A stretch of 64,000 bases of DNA from positions 222,858 to 286,857 of the forward strand of contig NZ_FUWS01000008.1 of NCBI RefSeq assembly GCF_900167435.1, read 5' to 3'. Position 1 is the stretch's first letter; every line of letters begins with the position of its first letter. The notes beneath the pieces are model-generated. The model was not told the origin of the DNA, did not search any database, and was given only the letters and a program-made list of their open reading frames with translations. Made by a program: the position numbers and the translations under genes. Shown in pieces: positions 34,064-44,671 of the stretch. Source of the stretch: Marinactinospora thermotolerans DSM 45154 (GTDB lineage: Bacteria; Actinomycetota; Actinomycetes; Streptosporangiales; Streptosporangiaceae).

Positions 34064-34891
34064 TCAGCCCTTCCGTGCGGAGGGCACCGGGTGTTCGCCG
34101 GGCCGTCCAGCGCGTCGGCGCGTCACGAGCACGTAGAACGGGATGGCCAGGATCAGCACCAGCACGAGGCTGGACCCCGAGTACAGCAGCGCGTCGCCGG
34201 CCGGGGCGTTGACCGCCCAGGCGGTGAGGCAGCCCACGCTGCCCAGGATCCAGGCGAGCACCGCGAACGCCGTGCGTCCCCGCGGCTTGGGGTACTCCAC
34301 CCGGCTGACCATGAGCCAGGCGACGAGGAAGATCGCCGCCACCCCGAGGTACACGGGGGGGTCGAGCAGCACGACGGTGATGACGGCCATCGCCCCGAAC
34401 GGGCTGGGCAGCCCGGTGAAGTAGTGGTCTCCGGGCGCCTGGCAGGAGAAACGGGCCAGGCGCACCACGACCGCGAGCAGGACGGCCGCCGCCGCCGCGA
34501 TCGGGAGCAGACCACCCTCGTCGGAGGCCAGCGTGCCCCAGGCGATCACGAAGAACGCCGGGGCGAAGCCGAAGCTGATCACGTCGGCGAGGTTGTCCAG
34601 TTCCGCGCCCATCCCACTGCCACCGAGCTTGCGCGCGACACGGCCGTCGAAGAGGTCGCAGACGGCCGCGATCAGCAGCAGGACCACGGCCGCGGCCACG
34701 TCACCGCGCTGTAGCGGCCCGTGCACGCCGGCCGAGAACTGGTCGACCTGCGCCGAGGCGAGCTGCCAGACGGCCATGAAGCCGCACAGCGCGTTGCCCA
34801 GGGTGAAGTAGTCGGCGAGGACCAGTCGCAGCCGCGGCGCCGGCTCGTGGCCGGTGACGGCCGCGGCCAGCCTCTCGTCAGTCGCGGTCAA
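34064..34891 (-). CDS. pssA: CDP-diacylglycerol-serine O-phosphatidyltransferase
   Basis: The 275-residue membrane enzyme makes phosphatidylserine from CDP-diacylglycerol and serine. The CDP-alcohol phosphatidyltransferase signature DG-x2-AR-x8-G-x3-D-x3-D is intact in CDLFDGRVARKLGGSGMGAELDNLADV (positions about 72-98 in two parts). Six to eight hydrophobic helices follow. The TTG start at 34891 lies inside the end of psd (14-bp overlap), so translation is coupled. The pair forms the serine-to-ethanolamine phospholipid branch. Confidence 0.9.
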   Translation of the reverse strand: MTATDERLAAAVTGHEPAPRLRLVLADYFTLGNALCGFMAVWQLASAQVDQFSAGVHGPLQRGDVAAAVVLLLIAAVCDLFDGRVARKLGGSGMGAELDNLADVISFGFAPAFFVIAWGTLASDEGGLLPIAAAAAVLLAVVVRLARFSCQAPGDHYFTGLPSPFGAMAVITVVLLDPPVYLGVAAIFLVAWLMVSRVEYPKPRGRTAFAVLAWILGSVGCLTAWAVNAPAGDALLYSGSSLVLVLILAIPFYVLVTRRRAGRPGEHPVPSARKG

Positions 34892-35531
34892 GTCGGGTCT
34901 CGCCGGCTCGGACCTTCTGGCCGACCTCGACGGCAGGGGCGATTCCTGCTGGCATGTACACGTCGACGCGCGAACCGAAGCGGATGAGGCCGATCCTCTC
35001 GCCCTGCTCCACCTTCTGCCCGACGCCGAAATACGGGACGATACGCCGGACCATCGCCCCGGCGATCTGAATGACCGTGACCTCACCGATCTCGGTGTCG
35101 AAGGTCCAGATGACGCGTTCATTGCGCTCGCTGTCTTTGTCGAAAGCGGGACGGAAGCCCCCCGGCCGGTGTTCCACTCTGGTCACCACGCCCGCCAGCG
35201 GTGCGCGGTTGACGTGGACGTTGAGCGGGTTCATGAAGACCGCCACCCGGGTCCGGCCGTCGGGCTGGGTGTCGATCGTCTGCACGACGCCGTCCGCCGC
35301 CGAGAGGATCCGCCCACTGGCCGGACCGCGCTCGGGGTCACGGAAGAACCACGCCATGCCGGCCGCCAGGCCGACCGTCGACACGGCGAGGGCGGTGCGC
35401 GCGCGCGACCCGCGGGCGCTCAGGACCGCGGCACCGGCGGCCGCGCAGGCGGGTACCAACCAGGGGGCCGAGCCGCGGGCCATGCGCAGGCGCGGTCGGG
35501 GAGGGAGATCAGGGGAATGGTCGTCGGTCAT
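34878..35531 (-). CDS. psd: Phosphatidylserine decarboxylase, short form
   Basis: The 217-residue enzyme converts phosphatidylserine to phosphatidylethanolamine. Visible family parts are MAWFFRDPERGP, SAADGVVQTID, VAVFMNPLNVHVNRAPLAGVV and GEVTVIQIAGAMVRRI. The pyruvoyl self-cleavage site is the Gly-Ser in IGLIRFGSRVDVYMP, the short (archaeal/actinobacterial) type. One membrane segment lies near 30-55. The ATG at 35531 (MTDDHSPDL) is used; an ATG 30 bp further up is possible. Order psd-pssA with overlap matches other actinobacteria. Confidence 0.92.
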   Translation of the reverse strand: MTDDHSPDLPPRPRLRMARGSAPWLVPACAAAGAAVLSARGSRARTALAVSTVGLAAGMAWFFRDPERGPASGRILSAADGVVQTIDTQPDGRTRVAVFMNPLNVHVNRAPLAGVVTRVEHRPGGFRPAFDKDSERNERVIWTFDTEIGEVTVIQIAGAMVRRIVPYFGVGQKVEQGERIGLIRFGSRVDVYMPAGIAPAVEVGQKVRAGETRLDRD

Positions 35532-35661
35532 GGGGAGCTTTCGTCGAGAAGCCATACGGAGGGGACCTGGGGCGGCCGGGCACGGGGCGGTGGCGCGGTG
35601 GTCGGGCCCGCGGTGTCGCGGTCGCCCGACCCGGTCCGGCACCGTCTGATGAACGAGGATG

Positions 35662-36084
35662 TTATGCCACTGGGCCGTCCGCCTCCAGGGTCAGGGCTAT
35701 GGAGTTGATGCAGTAACGGTCATCGGTCGGGGTGGGGTAACCCTCCCCGTGGAAGACGTGACCGAGATGGGACGCACAGCGGGCACAACGCACTTCGGTA
35801 CGTATCATGCCAAGCGATCGGTCCTCATGCAGGGTTACCGCAGAGCTGTCGGCGGGATCATAGAAGCTCGGCCAGCCACAGTGCGACTCGAACTTCTCTT
35901 TCGAGCGGAACAGTTCGGCGCCACAGGCCCGGCAGCGGTAGACTCCGCTGACCGTGGTCGAGACGTACTCCCCGCTCCACGGGCGCTCCGTGGCACCCTC
36001 GCGGAGCACCGCGTACTCCTCCGGGGTGAGCCGCTCGCGCCATTCCTCCTCGGTCCGGTCGACCGGTGTCCTTGGTTCGTCCAT
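35662..36084 (-). CDS. msrB: Peptide-methionine (R)-S-oxide reductase
   Basis: The 140-residue enzyme repairs methionine-R-sulfoxide in proteins. It has both zinc CxxC motifs (YRCRACGAELF and VRCARCASHLGHVF), the HCGWPSFYDP loop and the catalytic Cys in RYCINSIAL near 127. The ATG at 36084 begins MDEPRTPVDRTEEEWRERLTPEEY, the usual N-terminus; an upstream ATG at 36186 would add 34 atypical residues. It is a single gene. Confidence 0.95.
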   Translation of the reverse strand: MDEPRTPVDRTEEEWRERLTPEEYAVLREGATERPWSGEYVSTTVSGVYRCRACGAELFRSKEKFESHCGWPSFYDPADSSAVTLHEDRSLGMIRTEVRCARCASHLGHVFHGEGYPTPTDDRYCINSIALTLEADGPVA

Positions 36085-36276
36085 ACAGGCGACGCTACCT
36101 TGGGCGGCGCGGGATCGTCCCGTTCCCCACCGTCCGTCGCGCAGTGGAGCCGGGGCGCCGTCCGAGCGGTGAGCGGAGCCGTCCACCTTTTCCGGTTTCC
36201 TGGCGGGTGAGAAGTTCTTCCTTTACCCAATCGGGTAGGGCGGGACGAAACGTCGAAACCGGCAGGGAGTGCGACC

Positions 36277-36678
36277 GTGCTCGTTCCGTATCGACAAGTC
36301 CTGCAACGACGACCGATGATCCCTGGGTGGCCTTGGCCAGGAAGGCCGCCCGTGCCGGAGTCCTTCCCGTCCGCTCCCGCATCCGTGGCCCCCTCTCGTG
36401 CCCCCCGTGCCGTCCGTGTTCTCCGCGCGATGCCCGTCGCCGCGACGCCGCGTCCTCGCCCCTTGGGGGACGGGGCGCTGCTGGCGGTGGTCACGCTGAT
36501 CGGCCTGTGCGGGTTGGCGACGGCCGGACTGCTCGGCCTGGCGTTGGCGCGTTGGATGGCGACCTCCTCCAGCGACGTCCTGCCCGTTGTGGGCGGTGGC
36601 CTGGGGGTGGCCGTGATCCTTCTCGGCCTGGCCGTCCTGGTGACCGCTCAGGCGCGTGGACGGGGCGGGCGAGGCTGA
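36277..36678 (+). CDS. Small putative membrane protein
   Basis: The longest frame gives 133 residues, with a proline- and arginine-rich N-terminus and two hydrophobic helices near the end (ALLAVVTLIGLCGLATAGLLGLALA and VVGGGLGVAVILLGLAVLVTA). The helices look real; the first 50 residues may not be, and an ATG at 36430 (MPVAATPRPRPLGDG) would give an 82-residue two-helix protein. I do not recognise a family. No strong ribosome site decides between the starts. Confidence 0.45.
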   Translation: MLVPYRQVLQRRPMIPGWPWPGRPPVPESFPSAPASVAPSRAPRAVRVLRAMPVAATPRPRPLGDGALLAVVTLIGLCGLATAGLLGLALARWMATSSSDVLPVVGGGLGVAVILLGLAVLVTAQARGRGGRG

Positions 36679-36891
36679 TCCGGTCCGCTGCGGTGGGCCG
36701 GGGCCGTCCTCCCCGGCCCACCGCGCGCGGCCCCTCCCTCGTGACTCGGAGTCGTCCGGGGACACGAGGCGGCTCTCTAGAGAACCGGCTCTTTTATATC
36801 GACACAGAACCACCGGCCCGTCAACCGGTATCCCCTTGAATGTCCATTTCCTGTAGAAGGGCGCCACGGCCGCGCCGCACCTCTGGGGGGC

Positions 36892-37659
36892 TCAGGCGTC
36901 GAAGTCGTAGTGCAGCACGTAGGCCGAGCCGTCCAGGACCATCTCGTTGAGCTCCACGGGACGGTGGTCGGCGGTCAGCGCGGTGCGCACGACGTCGATC
37001 ACGGGGGTGCCGGCGGGAAGCCGTAACTCCTCCCGCTCCGCCGGCGTCGGCATGCGCACGCGGATCTCCTCGGTGAAGTGGGCGGGGGCGTGGCCCAGTT
37101 CGGCGAGGCGGGCGTAGATGCCGCCGGGACCGCTGTCGACTTCGGTGATCGGCGAGCCCGCCACCAGCTTGGCCGGCAGGTAGGAGGTGGCGATCTGTAA
37201 CGGCCGTTCCTCCACGAGATAGCGACGGCGGCGTTCGACGACCCGTTCCTTCTCCGGCAGCGTCAACGCCCGGGCCACGTGGCGGGGGGCGTCGGTTTCG
37301 CGGACCCGGACGTCCTCGACCTGGAATGCCCGATCGCCGGCATCGGCCTGCCAGATGACCCGTCCCTCACCCCACAGCTCCCGGGACAGGCGGCGCGGGC
37401 CGTGCCGGCGTAGCGGACGGAACCCCCGCACGTAGACGCCGGATCCGCGGACGGCCACCGCGATGCCCTCGTTGACGAGGAGGGCCAGGGCCTGGCGGGC
37501 CGTGGCGCGGGCGACCCCGTACCGCTTCATCAGTTCGTTCTCGCCCGGTATCCGGTCTCCGTCGGAGAGCTCTCCCGAGAGGATGGCCGAGCGCAACGCC
37601 TCGGCGATCTCCCGGTAGACCGGTGGGGAGCCCTTTTCGGACGTCGGCACTACGCTCAT
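36892..37659 (-). CDS. GntR-family regulator, HutC/UTRA subfamily
   Basis: The 255-residue regulator has the GntR winged helix at about 12-80 (YREIAEALRSAILSGELSDG, then GENELMKRYGVARATARQALALLVNEG). A UTRA ligand domain follows at about 95-250, with ERRRRYLVEERPLQIATSYLP, typical of HutC-type proteins that sense small sugar phosphates or amino-acid derivatives. It is not adjacent to an obvious catabolic operon; a 14-bp palindrome at 37847 upstream may be its site. The ATG at 37659 starts MSVVPTSEKG. Confidence 0.88.
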   Translation of the reverse strand: MSVVPTSEKGSPPVYREIAEALRSAILSGELSDGDRIPGENELMKRYGVARATARQALALLVNEGIAVAVRGSGVYVRGFRPLRRHGPRRLSRELWGEGRVIWQADAGDRAFQVEDVRVRETDAPRHVARALTLPEKERVVERRRRYLVEERPLQIATSYLPAKLVAGSPITEVDSGPGGIYARLAELGHAPAHFTEEIRVRMPTPAEREELRLPAGTPVIDVVRTALTADHRPVELNEMVLDGSAYVLHYDFDA

Positions 37660-37846
37660 CCTCTCGCCCGGACCACGCCTTCGCGTGGTGGGACCTCCCT
37701 GCGTCGGCGTGGTGTCCTGAGGGGGTGCCACCCCGCGGCGGGCGGTGGGCCGCTTCCTGCCCACCCCGTCATGGCGGACGTCGCCATCGCTCTCTTACAC
37801 AGCGGGTATGTCCGGTTGACCGTTGCTTTATGCGTGATTGTTACTC

Positions 37847-37860
37847 ATCCGAATTCGGAT
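37847..37860. promoter_or_regulatory. 14-bp perfect palindrome upstream of the GntR gene
   Basis: ATCCGAATTCGGAT lies in a relatively AT-rich 276-bp gap between the GntR start and the end of the RibD-C gene. It is about 190 bp from the GntR start. A TTGACC hexamer on the plus strand at 37816 precedes it. An operator role is a guess. Confidence 0.35.
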
Positions 37861-37935
37861 ATCTCTGGGAGGTTAATTGCTGCCTGTTCCGTAACCCGTC
37901 AAAAGTCCGGTTTGAGGATGACCTGAACGTGGTCG

Positions 37936-38694
37936 TCATTCACGCGTGTAGCGCGCGAACAGGGCGCCCTCGGCCTCCAGAAGGTGTTCCAGGCGCAGCA
38001 GCCGGGTGTGAGAGGGCGCGTCCCCGGCGACGATGCGCGCCGCGGACGGCCCCACCAGGTGGGGGCTCACCGTCAAGCACAGCTCGTCCACGGCGTCGGC
38101 CGCCGACAGCTCCGCCAGCAGGTGCGGCCCTCCCTCGGTGAGGACCCGGTACAGGCCGCGCTCGGCGAGCGCGGAGAGGATCGCCCCCGGCTCGACCCGA
38201 TCCCCGCCGGCCACCACCAGGTCGGCGTGCTCGGCGGCCCAGGCCCGCCGTTCGGCCGGCGCCGACTCGGTGGTGAACACGATCGTGCGGGACTGCGGGG
38301 GCGCCTTGGTCAACAGGTCCGGATGGAGCTCCAACGTGCGGGTCACCACGGCGATCGGCGGGGTGGCCGGACGGCCGGCCCGCAGCTGGGACCACACCTC
38401 ACGCGGACGCACCGGCCGGTAGCCCTCGATCCGGGCGGTCGCGGCCCCGGCCAGGACGACGTCGGCCAGCCCGCGGAGCACGCCCATCACCGCGCGGTCG
38501 GCGGGCGAGGACAGCTCGGCGGTCCGCCCCGACGCGCCCCAGGCGCCGCCGTCGGCGCTGGAGACCATGTTCGCGCGCACCCAGGGGCGGCCCATTCCCT
38601 CGGGATAGGCGTAGACCGTCGCCAGGTCGACCTCGCCGCCGGGGGTGGGCAGCAGACGGGAGAACCGGGGGGGCGTGGTGTCGGTAGGGCTCAT
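37936..38694 (-). CDS. Pyrimidine reductase family protein (RibD C-terminal domain)
   Basis: The 252-residue protein is a stand-alone RibD_C/dihydrofolate-reductase-like domain. It shows WVRANMVSSADGGAWGASGRT, VMGVLRGLADVVLAGAATARIEGY, and GGPHLLAELSAADAVDELCLTVSPHLVG, the layout of the NADPH-dependent pyrimidine reductases found alone in actinobacteria. It may reduce a riboflavin precursor or a related pterin or deazaflavin substrate; no rib genes are nearby. The ATG at 38694 opens the domain (MSPTDTTPPRFSRLLPTPG). Confidence 0.85.
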   Translation of the reverse strand: MSPTDTTPPRFSRLLPTPGGEVDLATVYAYPEGMGRPWVRANMVSSADGGAWGASGRTAELSSPADRAVMGVLRGLADVVLAGAATARIEGYRPVRPREVWSQLRAGRPATPPIAVVTRTLELHPDLLTKAPPQSRTIVFTTESAPAERRAWAAEHADLVVAGGDRVEPGAILSALAERGLYRVLTEGGPHLLAELSAADAVDELCLTVSPHLVGPSAARIVAGDAPSHTRLLRLEHLLEAEGALFARYTRE

Positions 38695-38762
38695 GTCCAC
38701 CGAGGGTAGCGGTGGGCCTCGCGGCGGTCCGGGGAACCCCGCGGCGCGCCGGCCGGGTCGGT

Positions 38763-40877
<2,115 letters not shown>

Positions 40878-41225
40878 GTGCGTCGCTATCTCTTTCTCAG
40901 GCCTCCGTGATGAGGAGGTTCTTCCGTCATCGCCGGGGGAGTATGCCGGTTTGCGTGCGATCGACACCGGATCGTGCCTGGCTTTGCTGGTCATCCCCTG
41001 TCTCCGCCCCTCCGGTGACCCTGAGTGACGGTTTCGATACCCCTGATCGGACGCGCCGAATCCGAAAAGGAGGGGGACGGAGGGCGGATGGGGAGGGAGG
41101 CGTGACGGCCCGCCCTGCGCTTCGCCGGGGGGAGCGGAGGGCGGCCGTCGCGCCTTGTGGTCCGGCCGGGGCGGGAGGGAGCCCCCTCCCGCCGTCCCTC
41201 TCACCCGCCTCTCAGGTCGGTACGC
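40878..41225. other. Gap between glgX start and the AidB-like gene end
   Basis: These 348 bp hold the glgX promoter region and, near the right end, the hairpin that terminates the AidB-like gene. I see no convincing gene; overlapping frames on both strands lack family content. Confidence 0.4.
41170..41193 (-). terminator. Hairpin downstream of the AidB-like gene
   Basis: Perfect 10-bp arms GGCGGGAGGG and CCCTCCCGCC with a 4-nt loop lie 33 bp after the stop. Confidence 0.65.
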
Positions 41226-42860
41226 CTAGGCCCGGGGACGGGCGCGTTCGATGATGGCCGCGACGTCGGTGCCGCGCGGCAACGTGCCGAAGACGTGGCC
41301 CCACTCCCCGGCCAGGCGCGAGCCGACGAAGGCGTCGGCCACGGCGGCGGGGGCGTGCCGTACCAGCAGCGCGCCCTGGAGACACAGCACCATCGACTGG
41401 ACGACCGCGCGAGCGCGGTACTCGGCGGCCTCCAGGTCCGACAGCTCGGCGTGCAGCCGTTTGACGGCCGCGTCGAGACGGGCGTCGGCGCCCTCCGCGG
41501 CGGCCAGTTCGGACAGGAACGCCTCCAGGCTGTGCGGCTCGCGGGCCATCGCGCGCAGCACGTCCAGTGCCGCGACATTGCCCGACCCCTCCCAGATCGA
41601 GTTGAGCGGCGACTCGCGGAACAGCCGGGGCATGCCGGACTCCTCGACGTAGCCGTTGCCGCCCAGGCATTCCAGCGCCTCGGCCGCGTGCGCGGGGTGA
41701 CGCTTGGTGACCCAGAACTTGCCCGCGGCCACCGCCAGCCGGCGGAACGCGGCCTCCTCACTGTCGCCGAGGATCGCCCGGTCGGCGGCTCCGGCCAGGC
41801 GCAGCATCAGCGTGGTCGCCGCCTCCGACTCCAGGGCCAGGTCGGCCAGCACGTTGCGCATCAGCGGCTGGTCGACGAGGGCGGCCCCGAACGCCCGGCG
41901 CCCGCGCGCGTGGTGCAGTGCCTGCACCAGCCCGGCCCGCATTCCCGCCGCCGAACCGATCACGCAGTCCAGGCGGGTGCCGTTGACCATCTCGATGATC
42001 GTGCGCACGCCTCGTCCGGGTTCACCCACGAGCCAGCCGAGCGCGCCGTCGTACTCCAGCTCCGCCGAGGCGTTGGACCGGTTGCCCAGTTTGTCCTTGA
42101 GGCGTTGGATGGACAACGAGTTGCGGGTGCCGTCCTCCAGCACGCGCGGCACCAGGAAACACGACAGCCCCTCGGGGGTCTGGGCCAGGGTGAGGAACAG
42201 GTCCCCCATGGGAGCGCTGGTGAACCACTTGTGGCCGGTGAGCCGGTAGGCCCCGTCGGGGCCGCCGGCGACGGCGCGGGTGGTGTTGGCGCGCACGTCG
42301 GATCCGCCCTGCTTCTCCGTCATCGACATTCCGGCGAGCAGGCCCCGTTTGCCCAGCGGCGGGCGCAGCCCGAAGTCGTACTCGCGGGAGGTGAGCAGCG
42401 GTTCGTAGCGGGCCGCCAGTTCGGGGGCGTGGCGAAGCGCCGGGACCGCGGCGTAGGTCATCGATATCGGGCACCCGTGGCCGGCCTCCACCTGCGACCA
42501 CACGTAGAACTTCGCCGCGCGCGCCACGTGGGCGCCGGTCCGCTCGTCGGCCCAGGGGGCGGCGTGCAGGCCGTGGGTGACGGCGGTGTCGACGAGCACG
42601 TGCCAGGCGGGGTGGAAGTCGACCTCGTCGACGCGGTGACCGTAGCGGTCGTGGGTGCGCAGCACCGGTTCGTTGACGTTGGCCTGTTCGGCCCAGGCCT
42701 GCGCGGCGGCGCCGCCGGCCATCCGGCCCAACTCGTGGAGCTCCTCCATCGCCCATCCGGCGCCCTCGCGCCGCACTCCTTCGAGCAGCGCGGGCTCGGC
42801 GGCGACGTCGTGGCCCTCCAGCGGTGAGGGCTGGTTGAACACTTCATGTGTGGCGGGCAT
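41226..42860 (-). CDS. AidB-like acyl-CoA dehydrogenase
   Basis: The 544-residue flavoprotein resembles E. coli AidB, the isovaleryl-CoA-dehydrogenase-like protein induced by alkylation damage. It has an N-terminal helical part (VFNQPSPLEGHDVAAEP), the FAD-contact motif GMSMTEKQGGSDVRANTT, GYRLTGHKWFTSAPMGDLFLTLA, and the AidB-type C-terminal segment ECLGGNGYVEESGMPRLFRESPLNSIWEGSGNV. The Glu of that last stretch is the conserved catalytic base in related dehydrogenases. GGAGGG lies ahead of ATG 42860. AidB proteins bind DNA; whether this one has dehydrogenase activity is open. Confidence 0.9.
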   Translation of the reverse strand: MPATHEVFNQPSPLEGHDVAAEPALLEGVRREGAGWAMEELHELGRMAGGAAAQAWAEQANVNEPVLRTHDRYGHRVDEVDFHPAWHVLVDTAVTHGLHAAPWADERTGAHVARAAKFYVWSQVEAGHGCPISMTYAAVPALRHAPELAARYEPLLTSREYDFGLRPPLGKRGLLAGMSMTEKQGGSDVRANTTRAVAGGPDGAYRLTGHKWFTSAPMGDLFLTLAQTPEGLSCFLVPRVLEDGTRNSLSIQRLKDKLGNRSNASAELEYDGALGWLVGEPGRGVRTIIEMVNGTRLDCVIGSAAGMRAGLVQALHHARGRRAFGAALVDQPLMRNVLADLALESEAATTLMLRLAGAADRAILGDSEEAAFRRLAVAAGKFWVTKRHPAHAAEALECLGGNGYVEESGMPRLFRESPLNSIWEGSGNVAALDVLRAMAREPHSLEAFLSELAAAEGADARLDAAVKRLHAELSDLEAAEYRARAVVQSMVLCLQGALLVRHAPAAVADAFVGSRLAGEWGHVFGTLPRGTDVAAIIERARPRA

Positions 42861-42955
42861 GGGACCCTCCTCGGGGGCGAGCGGACGGATCGCCTCAGCG
42901 TAACCGGCACTCCGCCCGCGACCGAACCGGATTCGGTAGGAGACGTCCCCCCTGA

Positions 42956-42997
42956 CGCCGCGGGCACCCGCCCCCCAGGGAACGGGTGCCCGCGGCG
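42956..42997 (-). terminator. Hairpin after the sulfur operon
   Basis: Perfect 15-bp arms (CGCCGCGGGCACCCG and complement) with a 12-nt loop lie 14 bp after the last gene of the sulfur operon. Confidence 0.75.
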
Positions 42998-43011
42998 GCG
43001 CGCTCGGACTC

Positions 43012-43785
43012 CTAGGGGACCACCGCCCCCTCGTCCGGAACCCGATGCAGCGCCTCGTCGTAGCGGTGCAGCGCGACCCGGGCGACCTCGGGGGCGTCGC
43101 CGAGCGCCGCCGACACCGTGTCGGCGCCCGCGGCCAGGGACTGCTCGGCGACCAGGTCGCCGAAGTACCCCGGTGCGAGCAGGTAGGTGGCGACCACGAT
43201 CCGGGGCGCACCCTGCGCGCGCAACCGCGCCACGGCCTCGCCCGGCGTGGGCGAGGCCGCCGAGGCGTGGGCCGCGACCACGCGGAGCCACGGTCCGCGC
43301 TCCGCCAACGTCTGCGCCGCCCGGGTGATCACGGCGTTGGCGGTGGCGTCACTGGAGCCCGCCGAGGCGAGGACCAGCGCGGTGTCGGGCGCCGCGGTGA
43401 CGCCGGCCTCCGCCAGCCGCCGCTCGACCGCCTCCAGCAGCAACGGGTGCGGTCCCAGCGTGGCGGCGTAGCCGAGGCGCAGCCACGGCCAGGCCGCCCG
43501 CGCCGCGGCCAGCTCCCGCGGTAGGTCGACCTTGCTGTGATAGGCCGCGGTGAGCAGCGCGGGCAGCACGACGGCCGCCCCCGCGCCCTCGGCGGCCAGC
43601 GAGGCCACGGCCGCGCGCGGGTCCGGCGCGACATGGTCGAGGTAGGCCACGCGCACGTCCAGGCCCGGGCGCAGCCGGCGCACCCGCGCGAACAGCGCCT
43701 CGACGGCGCGCGAGGAGCGCGCGTCCCTGCTGCCGTGGGCCACCGCGACCAGCGGCGGGCCCTGGGCGTGTCCCGCCGCGCTCAC
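43012..43785 (-). CDS. CbiX/SirB-like sirohydrochlorin chelatase
   Basis: The 257-residue protein has two CbiX-type halves. The first starts PPLVAVAHGSRDARSSRAVEAL (metal-binding His of AHGS) and includes VVLPALLTAAYHSKVDLP, where the second His lies. The second half shows ALVLASAGSSDATANAV and RIVVATYLLAPGYFGD. In a sulfite-reductase operon its likely job is to insert Fe(II) into sirohydrochlorin to give siroheme for the reductase; cobalt is the alternative. The GTG at 43785 overlaps the cysH stop (GTGA) and is preferred over an ATG at 43800. Confidence 0.83.
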   Translation of the reverse strand: MSAAGHAQGPPLVAVAHGSRDARSSRAVEALFARVRRLRPGLDVRVAYLDHVAPDPRAAVASLAAEGAGAAVVLPALLTAAYHSKVDLPRELAAARAAWPWLRLGYAATLGPHPLLLEAVERRLAEAGVTAAPDTALVLASAGSSDATANAVITRAAQTLAERGPWLRVVAAHASAASPTPGEAVARLRAQGAPRIVVATYLLAPGYFGDLVAEQSLAAGADTVSAALGDAPEVARVALHRYDEALHRVPDEGAVVP

Positions 43786-44474
43786 AGGTGGATTCCGCAT
43801 TCGGTCTTGCCGGTGCCCGCCCAGCGTCCGCTGCGGGGGTCGGCGCCCGCCTCCACCCGCCGGGTGCACGGCGCGCAGCCGATCGACGGGTACCCGTCGT
43901 ACTGCAACGGGTTGACCATGACGCCGTGCTCGGCCATGTAGGCGTCCACGTCGGCCTGGGTCCACCGCGCGATGGGGTTGACCTTGACCATCTGGCGGCG
44001 GGCGTCCCACTGCACCACGCCGATGTCGCGCCGGGTGACCGCCTCGTCCCGGCGCAGCCCGCTCAGCCAGGCGTCGTAGGGCTCCAGGGCGCGTTGCAGC
44101 GGCTCGACCTTGCGCAGGTAGCAGCAGATGTTGGGGTTGCGGCCGTGCAGCCGGGGACCGAGGTCGCGGTCCTGCTCGGCGACGGTACGCCGGGGTTCGA
44201 CGTTGATCAGGTTGATCGGGTAGACCGCCTCGACCGCGTCACGGGTGCCGATCGTCTCGGCGAAGTGGTAACCGGTGTCGAGGAAGATGACGTCGATTCC
44301 GGGCACGACCTTGGACACCAGGTCGACCATGAGCGCGTCGGCCATCGACGAGGTCATGCACAGCCTGTCGCCGAAGGTGTCGGCGGCCCACTCGATGATC
44401 TCCTGCGCGCTGGCCTCCTCCAGCTCGGCCGCCGCGCGCGTGGCCAGGCTCTCGCCGTCCACTGTGACGTTCAT
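43782..44474 (-). CDS. cysH: Adenylyl-sulfate (APS) reductase
   Basis: The 230-residue enzyme reduces APS (or PAPS) to sulfite using thioredoxin. Substrate-binding parts are CMTSSMADALMVDL and IFLDTGYHFAET. Two Cys pairs, ICCYLRKVEPL and SIGCAPCTRRV, ligate a 4Fe-4S cluster and mark the APS-using type. The C-terminal catalytic Cys is in KTECGIHL. ATG 44474 overlaps the stop of the upstream zinc-ribbon gene (ATGA), and its own stop overlaps the chelatase start. Confidence 0.95.
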   Translation of the reverse strand: MNVTVDGESLATRAAAELEEASAQEIIEWAADTFGDRLCMTSSMADALMVDLVSKVVPGIDVIFLDTGYHFAETIGTRDAVEAVYPINLINVEPRRTVAEQDRDLGPRLHGRNPNICCYLRKVEPLQRALEPYDAWLSGLRRDEAVTRRDIGVVQWDARRQMVKVNPIARWTQADVDAYMAEHGVMVNPLQYDGYPSIGCAPCTRRVEAGADPRSGRWAGTGKTECGIHL

Positions 44475-44671
44475 GCGTTCCCACCCGTCTGTATGCCACC
44501 GGCCGGCCTGGCGGCGATGCCCTGTAGGCCGACGAACTTCACTCGAAAGACCCGCGCGCAGCCGCCGCAGGCCCACGCGGAACCCGCGCCCTTGTGCGCG
44601 TCGCCCTCGTGGGGCACCAGGTCCTCGTCCCCGCAGTAGGGGCAGTAGTAGGGAGCGGCGCGTTCGCTCAC
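44471..44671 (-). CDS. Small zinc-ribbon protein in the sulfate-reduction operon
   Basis: The 66-residue protein has two Cys pairs, YYCPYCGDEDLVPH and AWACGGCARVFRVKF, spaced as a zinc ribbon of about 30 residues, then a short tail. It is locked between sulfite reductase and cysH by 4-bp start-stop overlaps on both sides (GTGA with the reductase stop, ATGA with the cysH start), so it is made in step with both. I recall similar short proteins between nirA/sir and cysH in other actinobacteria, with no assigned role. It might deliver or sense sulfur, iron or zinc; that is inference. Confidence 0.85.
   Translation of the reverse strand: MSERAAPYYCPYCGDEDLVPHEGDAHKGAGSAWACGGCARVFRVKFVGLQGIAARPAGGIQTGGNA

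Noticed and set aside
41157..42827. 556-codon plus-strand frame over the AidB-like gene
   Set aside because: It is antisense to a gene with complete acyl-CoA dehydrogenase motifs.
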